Below are positions 1 to 28,420 of a DNA stretch of 64,000 nucleotides, one piece after another. Positions within the stretch are counted from its first letter, which is position 1. Every line of letters starts with the position of its first letter. This DNA comes from Whitmania pigra (taxonomy: Eukaryota > Annelida > Clitellata > Hirudinida > Haemopidae). Location: contig JAJTWR010000260.1 in the NCBI GenBank assembly GCA_021613335.1, positions 485,001 to 549,000 on the forward strand, written 5' to 3'. The notes under the pieces are model-generated. The model saw only the letters and a list, made by a program, of their open reading frames with translations. It was not told the DNA's origin and did not search any database. Both the position numbers and the translations under genes were made by a program.

Positions 1-365
1 CATTCACTGGCCTATTTCAAATCGTCAGCAGGCCTTCAGGTATGGCAATGGCCTTTCGGCCGACAAAAGAAATCATAAAGAAAAAGAGGGAGCAGGAGCA
101 AAGATTGAAACTCACCTTCATCAACGTGAGAAAAGCATTTAATTCGGTCGCTCATCAATTGATTGTTAGAACAGCCTACAGACTCGGAACTCATTCATGC
201 TGATATACATTTCAGAGTTTTGTCGTAACTGCTCGGTCCAACTAAAGATTTGAGAAAAATTGAGTCACGACATTCCAGTGAACAGAGGCGTCCGAAAAGA
301 AGACCCAAGGCCTTGGCTTCTCCAGAAGCACGTTAATGAACTTATCATTATCAGCTCTCTCTGGT
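1..365 (+). pseudogene. Degraded LINE reverse-transcriptase fragment
   Basis: Two stretches look like the fingers/palm of a non-LTR retrotransposon reverse transcriptase of the R2/NeSL-like kind. Around 110-210 the frame reads INVRKAFNSVAHQLIVR, which matches the motif A region (usual form DVRKAFDSVSH). At 263-345 it reads IPVNRGVRKEDP, which matches motif B (usual form VNRGVRQGDPLSP). A stop near 212 and frame changes break the frame between them, and downstream homology is lost after about 350. The element continues off the left edge, so only an internal slice is visible. It cannot encode an active enzyme. The assignment rests on remembered family motifs, and the clade is tentative. Confidence 0.6.
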
Positions 366-1782
366 TCTTACCTCATGTGGAAGCATCACAAGCGGAAAAC
401 TCAAATACGATGGCGGAAACGAGTTGGATTGTAGCGAAGACATTTATTATTTTGTATGGATTATCTTTTTAAATTTCGATGGTGCTGTGGTTTGCGCATT
501 ATGTCCAGGGGTTCTCTAAGGCCCAGAAGGGGGATTTTAAATATTCGTAGCGGTTTTTCATATCGTCTGTGAAAGAGTTTAAACGCCTTTATTGCTGAGA
601 AAATAAACGCAAAAAATAATAACAATAGCAATAATAATAAGAATAACAATAATATTATAGTTTAACATTAAAATTATAATGTCACAACCTCCCTCAAGCA
701 GGTGCAAAGGAGATCGACATAGCAGCTGCATTGGAACACCTCAGAGATCAACGTGTCAATCTCGTTCGAACAAAGGTCTTTCTTATTTACTTAAATATCA
801 GATTTATTAAGCATTTTGATACTCATTTTAATACGGTAACCATTTCTCTTTATTAATTAATAATTATTAATTGCTATTAGTAATTATTTTTTTAAATTAT
901 TATTATCATTATTATTAATTATTATTACTATTACTACACATTATTGTTATTGCTGCATGAGTTCTACAAGCATGTCTCATGACATTTGACGGAAATAAAA
1001 CCTTCACGTTAAGCAATGCTGCAGAGATCACATTCTTTTTCGTCAGCGAATGAATTATGATTGATGAATTGAATTAATAAATTACAAATGAATTGTAATT
1101 AATGGTTTCAATTACTAAAACCACTCGACGATGCCATTGCCAGGAACAGTTCGAATTCGCACTGGCCGCCGTAGCCGAGGAAGTGCACACTGTGCTGAAT
1201 TTCGCTCAACCGTAACGAACTTCTGCCTCCCTGTACATCTGTACACCTGTAGCTCTGCACACCTGGCGCTTTCTCCATACTGTTCGGCATGCTTCAGTCT
1301 CCCAAGAATCCAGAAAGTTGATACTGGAATGTTGTGAAGTATTACGAATTTGTTGTACTCCGTGTGCGTCAGATAGTCAAGTATTTACTGTAGAGCATGT
1401 ATACTCAATGGTAGCTTTCTCATTCAGTGTAGCCGTTTCTCTTGACATTGACAGGTGATGCCTCTAAAAATTGCAAACAAAGTTACACGTAGCTATTATT
1501 TCCTGCAAATGAATCTATTGATTGTGTTTATTACCATATACTTTAGTCGTCTTTTACATTTTAAGGTATGAGTACGAATTCTTCTTTCCAAACAGGGACT
1601 GAATATTTTGCTCCGAATTTAAATGTGACACTTGAATTTTTGGTTAAAAGAACTTAATAAAGTAATTCAAATTCTAAACAATTGTCATAAAGCGGGTCAA
1701 CTGAACTAAGGGAAGGACAACGCAATGGGAAGTCACGGCAAACTAAAGGACTAACTTAACTTTAACGACGTTAAAGCTATGA
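366..1782. other. Gene-free flank downstream of the ankyrin-like gene
   Basis: No coding exon is recognised here. A GC-richer patch at about 1125-1320 stands out from AT-rich surroundings and is probably old transposon sequence, but no motif identifies it. On the minus strand an AATAAA lies at 1532-1527, about 250 bases past the stop codon of the ankyrin-like gene, and could be its poly(A) signal. Confidence 0.4.
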
Positions 1783-17051
<15,269 letters not shown>

Positions 17052-17170
17052 TTACGACAAGTTTTTGATCGATCAATTTCTTCTTTTTCGGTTTTATAAG
17101 GAAATCGCAATTAAATCGAATGAAACTAAAAAATAAACCGAGGTTGAAGATTGATTTTACAGAAACTTAA

Positions 17171-17284
17171 AAGAAAAATTAAAACGAAGTTGAGAGGTGG
17201 CACTAAAAAAGAAAAATTAAAACGAAGTTGAGAGGTGGCACTAAAAAAGAAAAATTAAAACGAAGTTGAGAGGTGGCACTAATG
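17171..17284. repeat. Three 38-bp tandem units in the ankyrin-like 5' flank
   Basis: Three units containing AAACGAAGTTGAGAGGTGGC repeat with period 38. They lie 120-230 bases upstream of the ankyrin-like start codon (17051, minus strand), so in its 5' untranslated region or promoter. Confidence 0.85.
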
Positions 17285-19122
17285 CGCCGCACAGGCACTT
17301 AACGGACGCACCACTGCACTCCCGAAAATCCTCGAATCATTAGGACCTTTCGTCTGCATCCATTCCATGTGGCCGAGAGATGGTAATGATGATGATGAGG
17401 TGGATAATAATGATGGCAAAAGTGATGAGGGGGATAATAAGGATGGCAAAAGTGATGAAGATGATTAGTTTGTGATTGATTTTATTGGCGATTGAGGTCA
17501 GTGCCATGACGGTAGCATTTGGAGATAATTACGGAAGTATGTTGGTAAGGTTAATGATAACGTTATTGTTTTTGTGGTAATTATGATTATGATTACGATA
17601 ACGAAAAAGATATGATAAACCTCCATCTATTTATCCAGTCATTCTGACAGAAAATGTGAGTTTTAGGTAAACACACTGATAGGTTTGAGTTGCCACTCGC
17701 ATTACTTCAAATGGCAGCATTTAGTCCTCATTATCTCAGATGTATATATATGTATATGTATACACATGCGATTGGACTCTAATTTAAATGTGCTATCGTG
17801 ATTTATAGGAACAATTCTACGAAAACAACAGTCTATATGCCGACAGCAACAATATTATTGCGCAAACCATAATTTATTCTATTGCTATTCTATTCTATTA
17901 TAAAGCGTGCAACTGCATGAAATACAGTCTATTCCGAAAAACCTCACAAACCGTACGGGGTCCATTAAGCGTTGTAGGAGAATGTGGGTCATTCCCTTCA
18001 AGTTAATTGCAATTGTCCATCAAACTCGCGTTCATCATCGTTCTTCTGTAGTGGTTTAAAAGGGTGGAAAGTAAATTGTCGGAATGTGAACAGCTTCGAT
18101 GTATCCGTTGTGGCAATTGATAAATGTAACAGTTAGAATATTAGTTATTTTAAGAATGTTTACATGTTTTATTCCAGCGAAATTTTATTTCATATCTCAA
18201 GTTCATCTTAATAAAAATCTGTTTAAAGCTTACGTGTAAATATTTGAAAATGCTTCCAACAACTTTTTTTTAATAAGCAACTTTGATGAGATGATTGCAC
18301 TTACCTAATTGATTGGAAACATTGAAAGACTCCGGTGACCGTTGAGGACAGAGACATTGACAATCTTCAAATGGAGTGGTCTCAGCTGTGATTATTGGAT
18401 GTAGCTTTACGAAGGAAAAGGTAGCCAGACATTTGATTTATAGAAAGCCGTTTCGCGGAGCAAAATAATGCATCCGTAGAAACCGTTTGAACTCTAGTGA
18501 GCTTCGGTATGGAAGAGAAGTCTAGGTACCTAGGTACTTCGCGGTTGATTACAAATGATGCTTAGTGATGTTTTAGTGAACTTCTGTGCATTGTTGACAA
18601 GTTGTTGAGCAGTTCGAAAAATGTGTGCTTTCGAGGTAACATCAAAGAATATATTTTCACAAATTTTGGCTAGACGCTTTAGTATACTTAACGAGATGGT
18701 TGTTACATTATTAAGGCAGCGCTTCCGCAGTTGTCAAGATATTCCCAGCAATTAAACCGCCCGCGATCTCCATTTGAAGACTGGTCGTGGTCCAAATTGT
18801 CCGCCGTTTAGTGTTACTTGATTGACTTCTGTTGTTATAGGCACAATTCTGAATATTTTATCAACTAAGTAAGTGTAAGTGCATATTATATATAGTGTGT
18901 GTCTTTTAATTTTTATATAAAAATGTAACGTTTAATAATTTTTTTAATAAATAGTTAAACTAATGACAATAATTTATAAAAGATAATTTTTAACACATAC
19001 ATATGTTTATTTTCTTTCATAATTTTAATAATTACTTTTAAACAATTTTGTATTTAGTTTTTGTCGAGTGTGTTTACATTTTTCACGTGTTTTGATACAT
19101 TCGTATTGTGGAAAATATTAAC
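17285..19122. other. Intergenic region between two divergently transcribed genes
   Basis: This separates the starts of the ankyrin-like gene (minus) and the TPR gene (plus), so promoters of both should lie here. No TATA box or other element could be assigned. A TATATATATGTATATGTATA tract lies near 17743. No coding exon was recognised. Confidence 0.4.
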
Positions 19123-21004
19123 ATGGATAGAAAGGCAAAATTGGCACAGAAGAAACAAAAATTAAAAAATGGTTAGAAGTTTTTAGACCATAGCTTTAGC
19201 AAGTTTTATGAACTGCTTTTCATCCCATGATTGTATTTCATTCTAGAAGTTGAAGCTTTTAAAAATGCACAATCGGGGAATGTATCTTCAAAATTTTCCG
19301 TCTCTCAAATCCTGCAAAAGGCCGAAGAATATGTTGAGTCATTTCAACTTGAAATGGCGTTTAAATTTTGTGAGAAAGCCGCTGCTATGGAACCAAATAA
19401 CTTGAAAGCAATCGAACTCTTGGGATCGTTGAATTTGCAACTCGGGAAGCCTGTCGAGGCTTATGAGGTTTATCAAACATATTTATTAATATTTTTCCGT
19501 TTTATAACGCAATATTAATTTGTTTAGAATTATACAAAAGCTGTAGAACTTAGTCCAGAGGTTGGTCATAATAAATACATGTGCCTTGGCCAGCTGACTT
19601 GTGGAGAAGAGGCATTGAATAATTATAGAAAGGGAATTGAAATTATAAAGAAACAACTCTCTCAACCTACAGATAATGTTTGTTTGAATCCTAAATGATT
19701 TCAGTATTATATTAATTTAAATTAAAAATTAATCAAAATATTTGAAGACTGACCAGCCAAAACCTGTAGATTTGAGCAATGCCTACCTGGCAATCGCTGA
19801 AATGTATCTAACTGATGAATGGTGAGTTAAGTGAATCAGCATTGTGGAGATTACAATTCATTAATATATTGTTAAAATATCATAGTTACTCTGAAAATGC
19901 TGAAAACCTTTGCAAAGAAAACCTTGATCTTGCCATGGCTGCAGATGGTAACAATGCAGAGGCTTACCATCTTTATGCTAGTTATTTCATCAGCAAAGGC
20001 GATGTGCAGGTATTTTCTATCATATCTATCATGAATTGATAAGTTGAATGTTAGTTAATGCTTATATTTCCAGTCTGCCAAAGAATCCATCGGCAAGGGC
20101 ATTGAAATGTGGTTGCCAAAACTCAGGGAGGTCAGCAAATCAGAAACTCAGGAAACAAGTGAATGGTCCTATGTAAGTCTCACTTTAGAGCATGCTTATT
20201 CATAGACTAATAGCTCCTTTATTCAACAGATTTGCCCGATAAGCTACAGTGGAAGAACAAACTGCAGTAAACTGCTCATCGAGTTAGAGGAATATGAGGT
20301 ATCACGTCTAAACTTACTAAACGCATCCCCATAAGCTCAATGACAATGATGCTTGATTAAGCCATGTAACCCATGTAAAATATTCATGCCTTAAATGCAA
20401 TTTTACATTCCAGAACTTTAATATTCAATATTTTAATCTATAAATTCGATTTCAGACTGCATCTGAAGTGCTTGAACTACTGCTGGATGAAGATGATCAA
20501 GTTGTCGAGGTTGGAATTAAACTCATCTTTACGAATAATTGTTTTATTATTTAACTCTTTTCAATGATTGGTCAGGTGTGGTATCTGCTGGGGTGGCTGA
20601 ATTACCTGCAAGGTGAGGAATTCCGAGGAAACGTCAAGGGGTACATGGAGAAGGGAATTGAGGTAATTTAAGACTGTTCAAGAGACGGCATTGTGAACAT
20701 AATTACTTTTTTCCATATCAAATGAATACTGAAGACATTAAGGTTTTGACATATTAATTTTATTCCATCAGTTGGCTGCTAAAATAAGCTATGAAGATGA
20801 AGGCATGATTGAACACATGAAAGAAATCCTTCAAGAAGTGTCTCAAGGTATGCAATGTTTGCAATACTGCTTGAAACAAAAAATATTCGGTTTTGTTAAC
20901 AAGAGTTTCAACTATGTTCAGACGCCGACAATGTGGAAATGGAGGCCGACGAAGCAGACGACATCGAGAGCAGCAGCGATGAAGAAGATACAGCCATGAA
21001 CTAA
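19123..21004 (+). CDS. TPR protein, likely Rpl4 assembly chaperone (Acl4-like), 11 exons
   Basis: Exons are 19123-19171, 19247-19467, 19528-19677, 19748-19821 (or from 19757), 19886-20009, 20074-20172, 20230-20298, 20456-20509, 20576-20662, 20772-20847 and 20922-21004. Phases agree at every junction and give about 361 residues. The protein starts with a basic stretch (MDRKAKLAQKKQKLKN), then SQILQKAEEYVESFQLEMAFKFCEKAAAMEPNNLKAIELLG and further TPR-type helices. YMCLGQLTCGEEALNNYRKGIE and VWYLLGWLNYLQGE follow, and it ends in an acidic tail (DDIESSSDEEDTAMN). This order, including the GHxKYMxLGQL and WYLLGW signatures and acidic end, is that of eukaryotic proteins annotated as assembly chaperone of Rpl4. 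Yeast Acl4 shields ribosomal protein L4 until ribosome assembly; that role is inferred here. The acceptor of exon 4 is ambiguous by three codons. Confidence is high for a TPR gene, moderate for the name. Confidence 0.78.
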
Positions 21005-21057
21005 TTTTGGTTCTCGCAAATCTGTACATAAAACACAAACACTTTTGAAGATATTGA

Positions 21058-21066
21058 TTTAATAAA
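21058..21066. terminator. Shared poly(A) signal of two convergent genes
   Basis: AATAAA at 21061-21066 serves the TPR gene (stop at 21004). The overlapping ATTAAA read on the minus strand at 21063-21058 lies 5 bases past the stop of the elongation factor Ts gene. No other canonical signal is close for either gene, so one AT-rich patch probably ends both transcripts. Confidence 0.6.
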
Positions 21067-21068
21067 TG

Positions 21069-22623
21069 TTATTGTCCAAGAGCTTTTGATGATTCTGGTT
21101 CAGCTTCTTCAATTAGTTCTTCTCCACATTCAATTCTAATAAAATCTGTAACTCTCACTCCATATTTCTTCAGAACATCTTTAACCAACATGGAATCATC
21201 AAACATGAAATCCTGGTGGAGCAGCCTCTTTTCCTCCTGTTTCTCTTTCACTTCTTCTTGCATCTTCTCTTCTGCTTCATCTTCGTGTTTCTTCTCTTCC
21301 ACTTCATCCTCCTGTTTCCTCTCTTCCACTTCCTCCTGTGTGTTTTCTTTCAATTTATCCTGTGGATTCTCCCCCAACTCATCATCGAAGCTTCCGATGC
21401 TCGTTGGATTCATTCCGACCACGTGCTGGCACAACTGCTTTCCGAGATCTTCCAACGTAAGGGTGCTTTCCTGGTCTTCTTCGGTTGGTTTTTCCTTTAT
21501 GGATGGGTCCTCTTCGTACACAACTAGAGCTCCGTATTTACCCAACATAAATGATTCATTTGATAGCTGAAGCTTTGTACCTGAAATATCAAATATTCAT
21601 TTATTAAATACTTTAGCATCTCCAGAAGATGTGACATCTTCAGAAATAAATTTACAAATATTTTTAGTCTATGGCAAGATGTGTTGCTACACCTGTTAAC
21701 AAATGAAGTTTTATTTCTGAGTAAAAATAATTAGATGCAGTTATGATTATGACCTGTAGAGTGGACATAAGTAGACATCATTTGACCATCAGCAGGCTTA
21801 AGCAAGATACCCCTCCTAGCCAACATATTTTCTCCCAGATTTCCTACTTCAAGGGCTGTAAGATCTGAGATCTTTTTGTCATTTGCTCTCAGCTCAGCAA
21901 GTTGGGATTGGTTAAGTGTTGCCTATTGACAAACAATTAAGCTATATCTTGTGCACTGCATTAGGTTTGCTAGTTAAGAATTCATACCTTTGACATATTA
22001 TTCTCTTTACCATGCTGCGACAACGCTTGTGTAACCATGTTCACAAGGTTTTGAAAATTTACATTCCGTGCCACAAAATCCGTCTCACAATTCACCTAAA
22101 ATTCCAGCATAAGATGATAAAAAATTGAAACAACAAAATGAGAATTTTAGTATATTCATACTTCAACCATAGATGCAACATTTTCTGAAACTGATAGTCC
22201 AATGAGACCTTGAGACATGGGTCTTCCCTGCAATTTTGTTGCTTTGGTCCATCCTTCCTTCTGGGCTTGTTCTTTTAACCATTTTTCAGCCTGAAAATGA
22301 TCGTCAAATGACCTAAATTCAGCCAGTTAACATCATCTTAACAAACTGATACAACTAATTAGGAAGTAAAGTGATTAGAAAGCGAACACACTTCAGTTAT
22401 GTTGTTATCGAATTTCTCTAATGCTTGGCTACATTTAATAAATGGAAAGCCTGTAGTTTTTCTCAATTTACTGAGGAGTTGTTTATTGACTTCTCCATGC
22501 ACAACTATTGAGGTATGAAAGCCTCGGAGCGAAAGTGGAAACACTTTCTCTAAAAAATTAAAAACGCAATCAAATTTATATTTCATCTATTATGTTTAAA
22601 TTAAAGTTCTTACTAAGGAACAT
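21069..22623 (-). CDS. TSFM: Mitochondrial elongation factor Ts (6 exons)
   Basis: Exons are 22623-22614, 22549-22392, 22290-22162, 22095-21988, 21922-21754 and 21580-21069, giving 361 residues with consistent phases. EF-Ts recycles GDP-bound mitochondrial EF-Tu during organelle translation. The first residues ([17 protein letters not shown]) look like a mitochondrial presequence. A UBA-like helix bundle follows ([20 protein letters not shown]). Then come [20 protein letters not shown], and the diagnostic TDFV at 104-107 within [11 protein letters not shown], which contacts EF-Tu. The C-terminal half retains [17 protein letters not shown] and [15 protein letters not shown]. Human TSFM is about 325 residues. 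The excess here is mainly a Glu/Lys-rich insert at about 263-309 made of imperfect nine-residue units. Exon 1 carries only ten coding bases. The gene converges on the TPR gene. Confidence 0.93.
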
Positions 22624-23599
22624 TTTTATCCACCGAAGGTTATACAAGAACGATAATACTAAAACATGCACCGAACCTCAGCAAAGTATACAAAGCATAA
22701 CTACCGCGGAAAATAATAGCATTTCAAAATATTAAATAACACTTACATAAAAATAACTCAAAACTATATTTCTAACAAAAACTCTTTAAATAGTTTTTTT
22801 TGGGGGGGGATATCGTGTTTGATAAAAGAATGTTATGTGTGTAGAAAGGAACCTCCAAAAATGGGACAAAATAGTATGTGTCAATATTCTTCCATCTACT
22901 TGAAAAACGTTAAGCTAGTTGCATTAAGTTGCAGTATTCAATGAACACTTCTCACGTTAATTGTAGGGACAAAGATCTCCAAAAAGCGCCAAGATAACCG
23001 AAAACTAACTGACAACTAACCTCTGCTTGTTATACAGGATCATCAATAATTTAACATCAACTCACCTTAAAAACCATACTAATTTTGCAAACTACTCATC
23101 AACTAGAGGTCAATTTAAACTAAGGTCATATTTTTGCACAATAGACAACACCAAATATTTTTTCACAAATCGAATTATTAACATCTGAAATAATCTACCT
23201 AATAGCAGTCTCAGCTAGCACTCATAGTCGCTTCACCTTCCTTCTTAATGAATATGATTTGTTTCCTTTTCTCGTCTATTACTGATTGAACCTCTCGTTT
23301 CTTTTCTCAATGTTTTGCTGTTTGATAGTGGGCAGGTAAGAGGCTTCGGTCCTCTACCCACTTAATAAAAAAATAAAAATAACAAAAAAATCAGCATGGT
23401 GGCTGTGTATTAATGTATGGTTGAAATTTCTTTATGCACATAATGTTAATAAATGAGAATGTACATGAACGTGTTTTTGTTTTTTTTTTTGCACAACTGA
23501 TATTTAATTGGTTGGTAACAATAATATGCACTTACACGTTTGCTAATAACATACGTCATGAGTAAACCCAACCGACAGCAGATTTAATTTACTAATTCA
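22624..23599. other. Intergenic region upstream of the EF-Ts gene
   Basis: It should contain the EF-Ts promoter, but no TATA box or other motif is clear. A run of eight Gs lies at about 22802. No coding feature was recognised. Confidence 0.4.
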
Positions 23600-24700
23600 C
23601 AATAAACACCACCACTGATTCTCGATAAAAACCATTATAATTAATTTTTTTCCTATATTTCAAACACAAAGATCGCTCACAAAATCCCCCATTGACGGGA
23701 AGGTTTGTTGTAAACCATTGAAGCACTGCATCCACGACATCTTTGTGCTCAGCCACTATAACATTATTGCTGGATCATAGATTTCGCAAAAATTTGCTTT
23801 ATCACATCGACCTTCTTTTTTCATCCTGAAATGGTGTTTGCTGGAATGCCTTGCTGATGACTAAGGTCTGCTGGTTTTGTTCCTTGTTCTAGCACAGTTC
23901 TGATTTAATACTTTTTCTCTATTGAGCCCCCCCCAGGCCTAATAGGAGAGACCCTGCAATTTTTCCAAATCCGATGAGTTTTTTTGGTGGGGGGGGGGGG
24001 TAAGGGGATTTAACTGGTTTGAAACCTTGAGACAGAAGATAGTCAAACTCATTAATAAATTATTAAAGATACAAAATAAGACTGCAGACAGAAGATAGTT
24101 AAACTCATAATAATAATAATCTGTTCTATCTTTAATTCTTTATTAATTATAATTGGTAGTTTTGATTTGAACAGTTTCAAAAATTTTTCGACTGCGTCGG
24201 GCTTTTGTCCCTTTTCTAAACTTGAGCCCCCCCCCAGCATTTTTCGCTGGTTGCGCCACTGCTATTGATTGATTGTCCAGTTTACTCTTAATACCTCCGG
24301 ACATTTTTAGAACGAAAAAAATAAACAGAATAGTTACAGCGTGTTACCCCTCAGACAAAATCAGTAAGGGTAAATTGCATTCGGCGGCATAAATGAATCG
24401 ACATAACCGATGAGAAAATGCCACGATATTAAGTGGGAATTTAGCTACGCTTCAAAGTCGGCGATTAGTCACGGGATCGAGATAACTGATAAAGTGGCCA
24501 ATTCGTTTCTCTTTTGTGCTCGAGATATTAGAGTTCGGCGATATAAATGAATCGACATAACCGATGGAAAAATGATAAGAAAGGGAGAGGATTTGACGGT
24601 TCTACTTTAAAAACGTCGACTTAATAGGGGTGGCGAGTTAACCGAGGTCGAGATAAATGGGTTTCAATGTATTATCTTTGTCCCTTAAATTTGATGTACC
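23600..24700 (-). mobile_element. Tigger/pogo-type transposon fossil, interrupted
   Basis: On the minus strand at about 23910-23820 the frame reads LIRTVLEQGTKPADLSHQQG followed by IPANTISG, the CENP-B-like helix-turn-helix of Tigger/pogo transposases (usual form QxDLxxxFGIPxSTIS). At about 23765-23680, AEHKDVVDAVLQWFTTN and LPVNGGFCE match the following Tc5-type DNA-binding domain. Stops separate the pieces. Upstream on the same strand, 24380-24690 holds repeated GATATAAATGAATCGACATA and CGAGATAA motifs, the sort found at Tigger ends. The catalytic domain is missing. Confidence 0.6.
23927..24261 (-). mobile_element. Small DNA transposon nested in the Tigger fossil
   Basis: One end reads CAGTGGCGCAACCAGCG on the minus strand, a typical hAT-like terminus. 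CTATTGAG (23919-23926) and CTATTGAT (24262-24269) flank the segment, an 8-bp duplication with one mismatch. The opposite end has decayed into a C-rich run and does not show a clear inverted repeat. Poly-G tracts and a duplicated CAGAAGATAGT segment lie inside. No open frame of interest. Confidence 0.5.
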
Positions 24701-26328
24701 AAAGATCGACTACGACAATTCAATTCTGATTGGTTACCTTCCTGCTGCTCGAGCAGCATCAGTGCCAGTCATCTATCCAGCTAAAAATCATATGAAACAA
24801 AAGAAAATTCATTGCTACTAAAATTTTCGTCAAAAGTGGTAAATTATTGAAATAATAAAAAAAAATTAAATTTAATTAAAATAAAATTAAAATACATTTT
24901 TTAAATTTCAACTTAATTTTCTTATAAATTTTTTATTTTATATTAGATTTACTTCTATATTTTTCTATATTTTCTAAGTGACGGGGAGGGCCATGCTCCC
25001 CTCCGGCCCACTTAAATCCTCCCTTGCTCGTGGAGTCACCCTTAAGACTTTCATAAAAACCTTTTATTCATATTAAAATAAGTCTAAAAAATGATTAAGC
25101 ATGGATTTCGAAGTGATTAATGTAATTTTTATTTCAATATTAAATTTTTATTAAACAACTAAAGATCAAATCAATTTATTTCAGCCTGGCCTTACACCAG
25201 AATATTAACAAAAACAATCAAATATATAAATGTTCGCATTAGAAAAAATGTCAAATTTTTAACATTAAAAAAAATCGGATTTGTTGTCAAACTCTAAAAT
25301 GGAGCCCTCCTAATGACGAAAGCGCATTTGTCAATGAATAAACTATAAAATTTCCTGGGCTGGTCAAACCTGTCTTATGACTCACACCGCATGTATCTCT
25401 GGAAGGCGGGAGCTCAGATCAGCAACCAGAGACATCCTCGATGAAGGTAGCTTTCCATGAAGTTTCCTAGATTTTGAATTTAAGGGTGTAGTAACATATG
25501 TAGTCGGATGAGAGATCCGATAACACTATTTGTTTAAATTTTTGACTTTTTGAGAAGTGTTTCCAATGTGAAAACTCTCCAAAACTGTCATTTGTCCATT
25601 TAAGGAAAAACACCGTGTAATTCAAAACAGCTGCAGCAGTAAACTTCTAAGAAAACCATTTACAACATGGGTACAAAGTCTTTCAGACCAGTTTAAATTC
25701 TGGCGAAAGTGGTAAATAAAAAGAATCTCTTGTATAATTGTTTGAATGTTTGAATGCTTCACAAATATTTCTTAAATAAATGATTTGGATGTAGAGTTCA
25801 CGAATTAAAAAAAAATTATCATAGTACAACTGAATGCTAAAGAAGCAAAACTTGTCTCTTATTGATCAGTTATCTCATAACTAACCGATTATTTTTTTTT
25901 GTGCAAAGTCTTGCACCGATCGACACAACTATATGTTTAGAACATCAGACGAATATCTGCAATAAAAATTTAAAAAGAGAAAACAATGTAACAATTAAGT
26001 TACAAAACCAACTATGTCAATTATCGAAGGAATTAATGTTCATACAGAAGTGCGGCTGCTCAAAGGTCACGTTGACGTCATTGATATGAATATTTTATTA
26101 ATGTCAAATAGGAAAAATTATTTCTATTGGATATAAATCACCAGAAATAGATAGTTATGTTCCTTAAGCATCTATTAAATAGATTAAATATAATAGATTA
26201 GTAAAGTATAAGATGAATTACTTAAAGGAAAATTCAGGGGTCATGGACAAGCCAGTCATCGCATCCTGTCTTTCCATATTTATTAAATTTTTTAGTCTAT
26301 GTAATTAGTCGATGTAATTATAATAGTA
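24701..26328. other. Intergenic AT-rich sequence
   Basis: No convincing exon, RNA gene or transposon end was recognised on either strand. The 75-residue frame at 25862-26089 has no known motif or splice context. Confidence 0.4.
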
Positions 26329-27108
<780 letters not shown>

Positions 27109-28402
27109 ATATTAATGATAATGATGTAATATTAATGATGTTAATATTTATGCAATATATATAATATATATAAATAATATATATCTTGTAATATATATGC
27201 ATAATATTAATATCACTGGAAGTTCCGAAGAATGATCGTAGTGATCACGTTAGCATTAACAGCAGTGATGATCGTGTTAGCATTATCAGCAGTGATGATC
27301 GCCTTCTTCAAATGAAATGTTGATTCAGGCGTGACCTTTATTCCTTTTCGTGGATCGAAAATATTTTTCATTTATGGATAGCATGACCTCAAAATTGTAT
27401 GTATGGACAATTTTATGACATCTTTATTAAAAGCTTTCTTCACGTCGAGAGTTTTAAAACCAATCATCGCCATCGTCATCTAAAATTTCAAACAATTTTC
27501 ACAGTATTACGTGTTCAGTAATTACAGATGAGACTTTAATCATTGCTATTTAAAAAAAATTGAAAAGATATTCAAAAATGTTTATCAAAATCAATTTTTG
27601 AATATTTTCACTTGCCTTCAAGATAACTAAAATGATCAATGACTATTGGCCATTAATTATCTATTAAACCATTAATATTTTTGAAATACAGAACGATGAA
27701 TTATTAACTGACAAGACGTTATTTGACCTTAAGAGATTTTAGATCATAAGCCTCTACTACGATTCAAGCCATTACTTTGGATTCATCTATAATTCATCGA
27801 CACCTTTTCATTAATTCATTCCTCTGAACAGATAATGATCTGATCCCATTTGTAAAATTGACTTTTAACTATACTGTAAAAATAAAACAATTGTTCATTT
27901 TGGGACCAATCTTCACCAATTTTATTCAATGAATCGATGATAACTACGATTTATTTTCCTTGGAAGACTAGAAAGAGTTGTAGAAACATTCACTTCAAAA
28001 CATGTACTTCAATTTAATTTGAAATCCTTCTCATTTCTGGAATCATTTTAAATCAATGCGAAAACATCCAAAAGGGAATAATTAAATATATTTAAGATGT
28101 AAATTAATTCATATTTACAGAACGTTCAAATCCAGGAAAGGATGTGTGACTCAAAAACTGCTATCAGGTTAAGTCCAGCAGGTCATCAACTATTCTGAGC
28201 AGCCTTTAAAGAACTTAGTCTTAGCATCTTTCTATTTCCTTCTTGAGCACCTACTGAATTATTAAGACGTCGTTTCTTCGACTTTCCAAGAGTGATTTCT
28301 GTATCTCTGAATTAATTCTGACTTTTCACGGCATTTTCGGCCATCACGAAAGTTCAATAAAGGAACATGCATCATTTATTAGATCGTGAGCATGACCGTG
28401 CC
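27109..28402. other. Intergenic sequence upstream of the GnRH-type gene
   Basis: An AT-rich tract (27109-27200) follows the microsatellite. Two imperfect units containing GTTAGCATTA and AGCAGTGATGATCG follow at 27245-27300. The rest is the 5' flank of the neuropeptide gene and shows no other feature. Confidence 0.4.
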
Positions 28403-28420
28403 ATTGGTCAGTCTATAAAA
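28403..28420 (+). promoter_or_regulatory. CCAAT box and TATA box of the GnRH-type gene
   Basis: An inverted CCAAT (ATTGG, 28403-28407) stands close upstream of TATAAAA (28414-28420). With normal spacing transcription would start near 28445. A non-coding first exon would then run to the donor GTGAGT at 28511 and splice to the acceptor ending at 28756. This is the only textbook core promoter noticed in the window. Confidence 0.7.

Noticed and set aside
21190..21570. Plus-strand Ser/Phe/Cys-rich frames of 103 and 126 codons
   Set aside because: Antisense shadows of the Glu/Lys-rich last exon of the EF-Ts gene.
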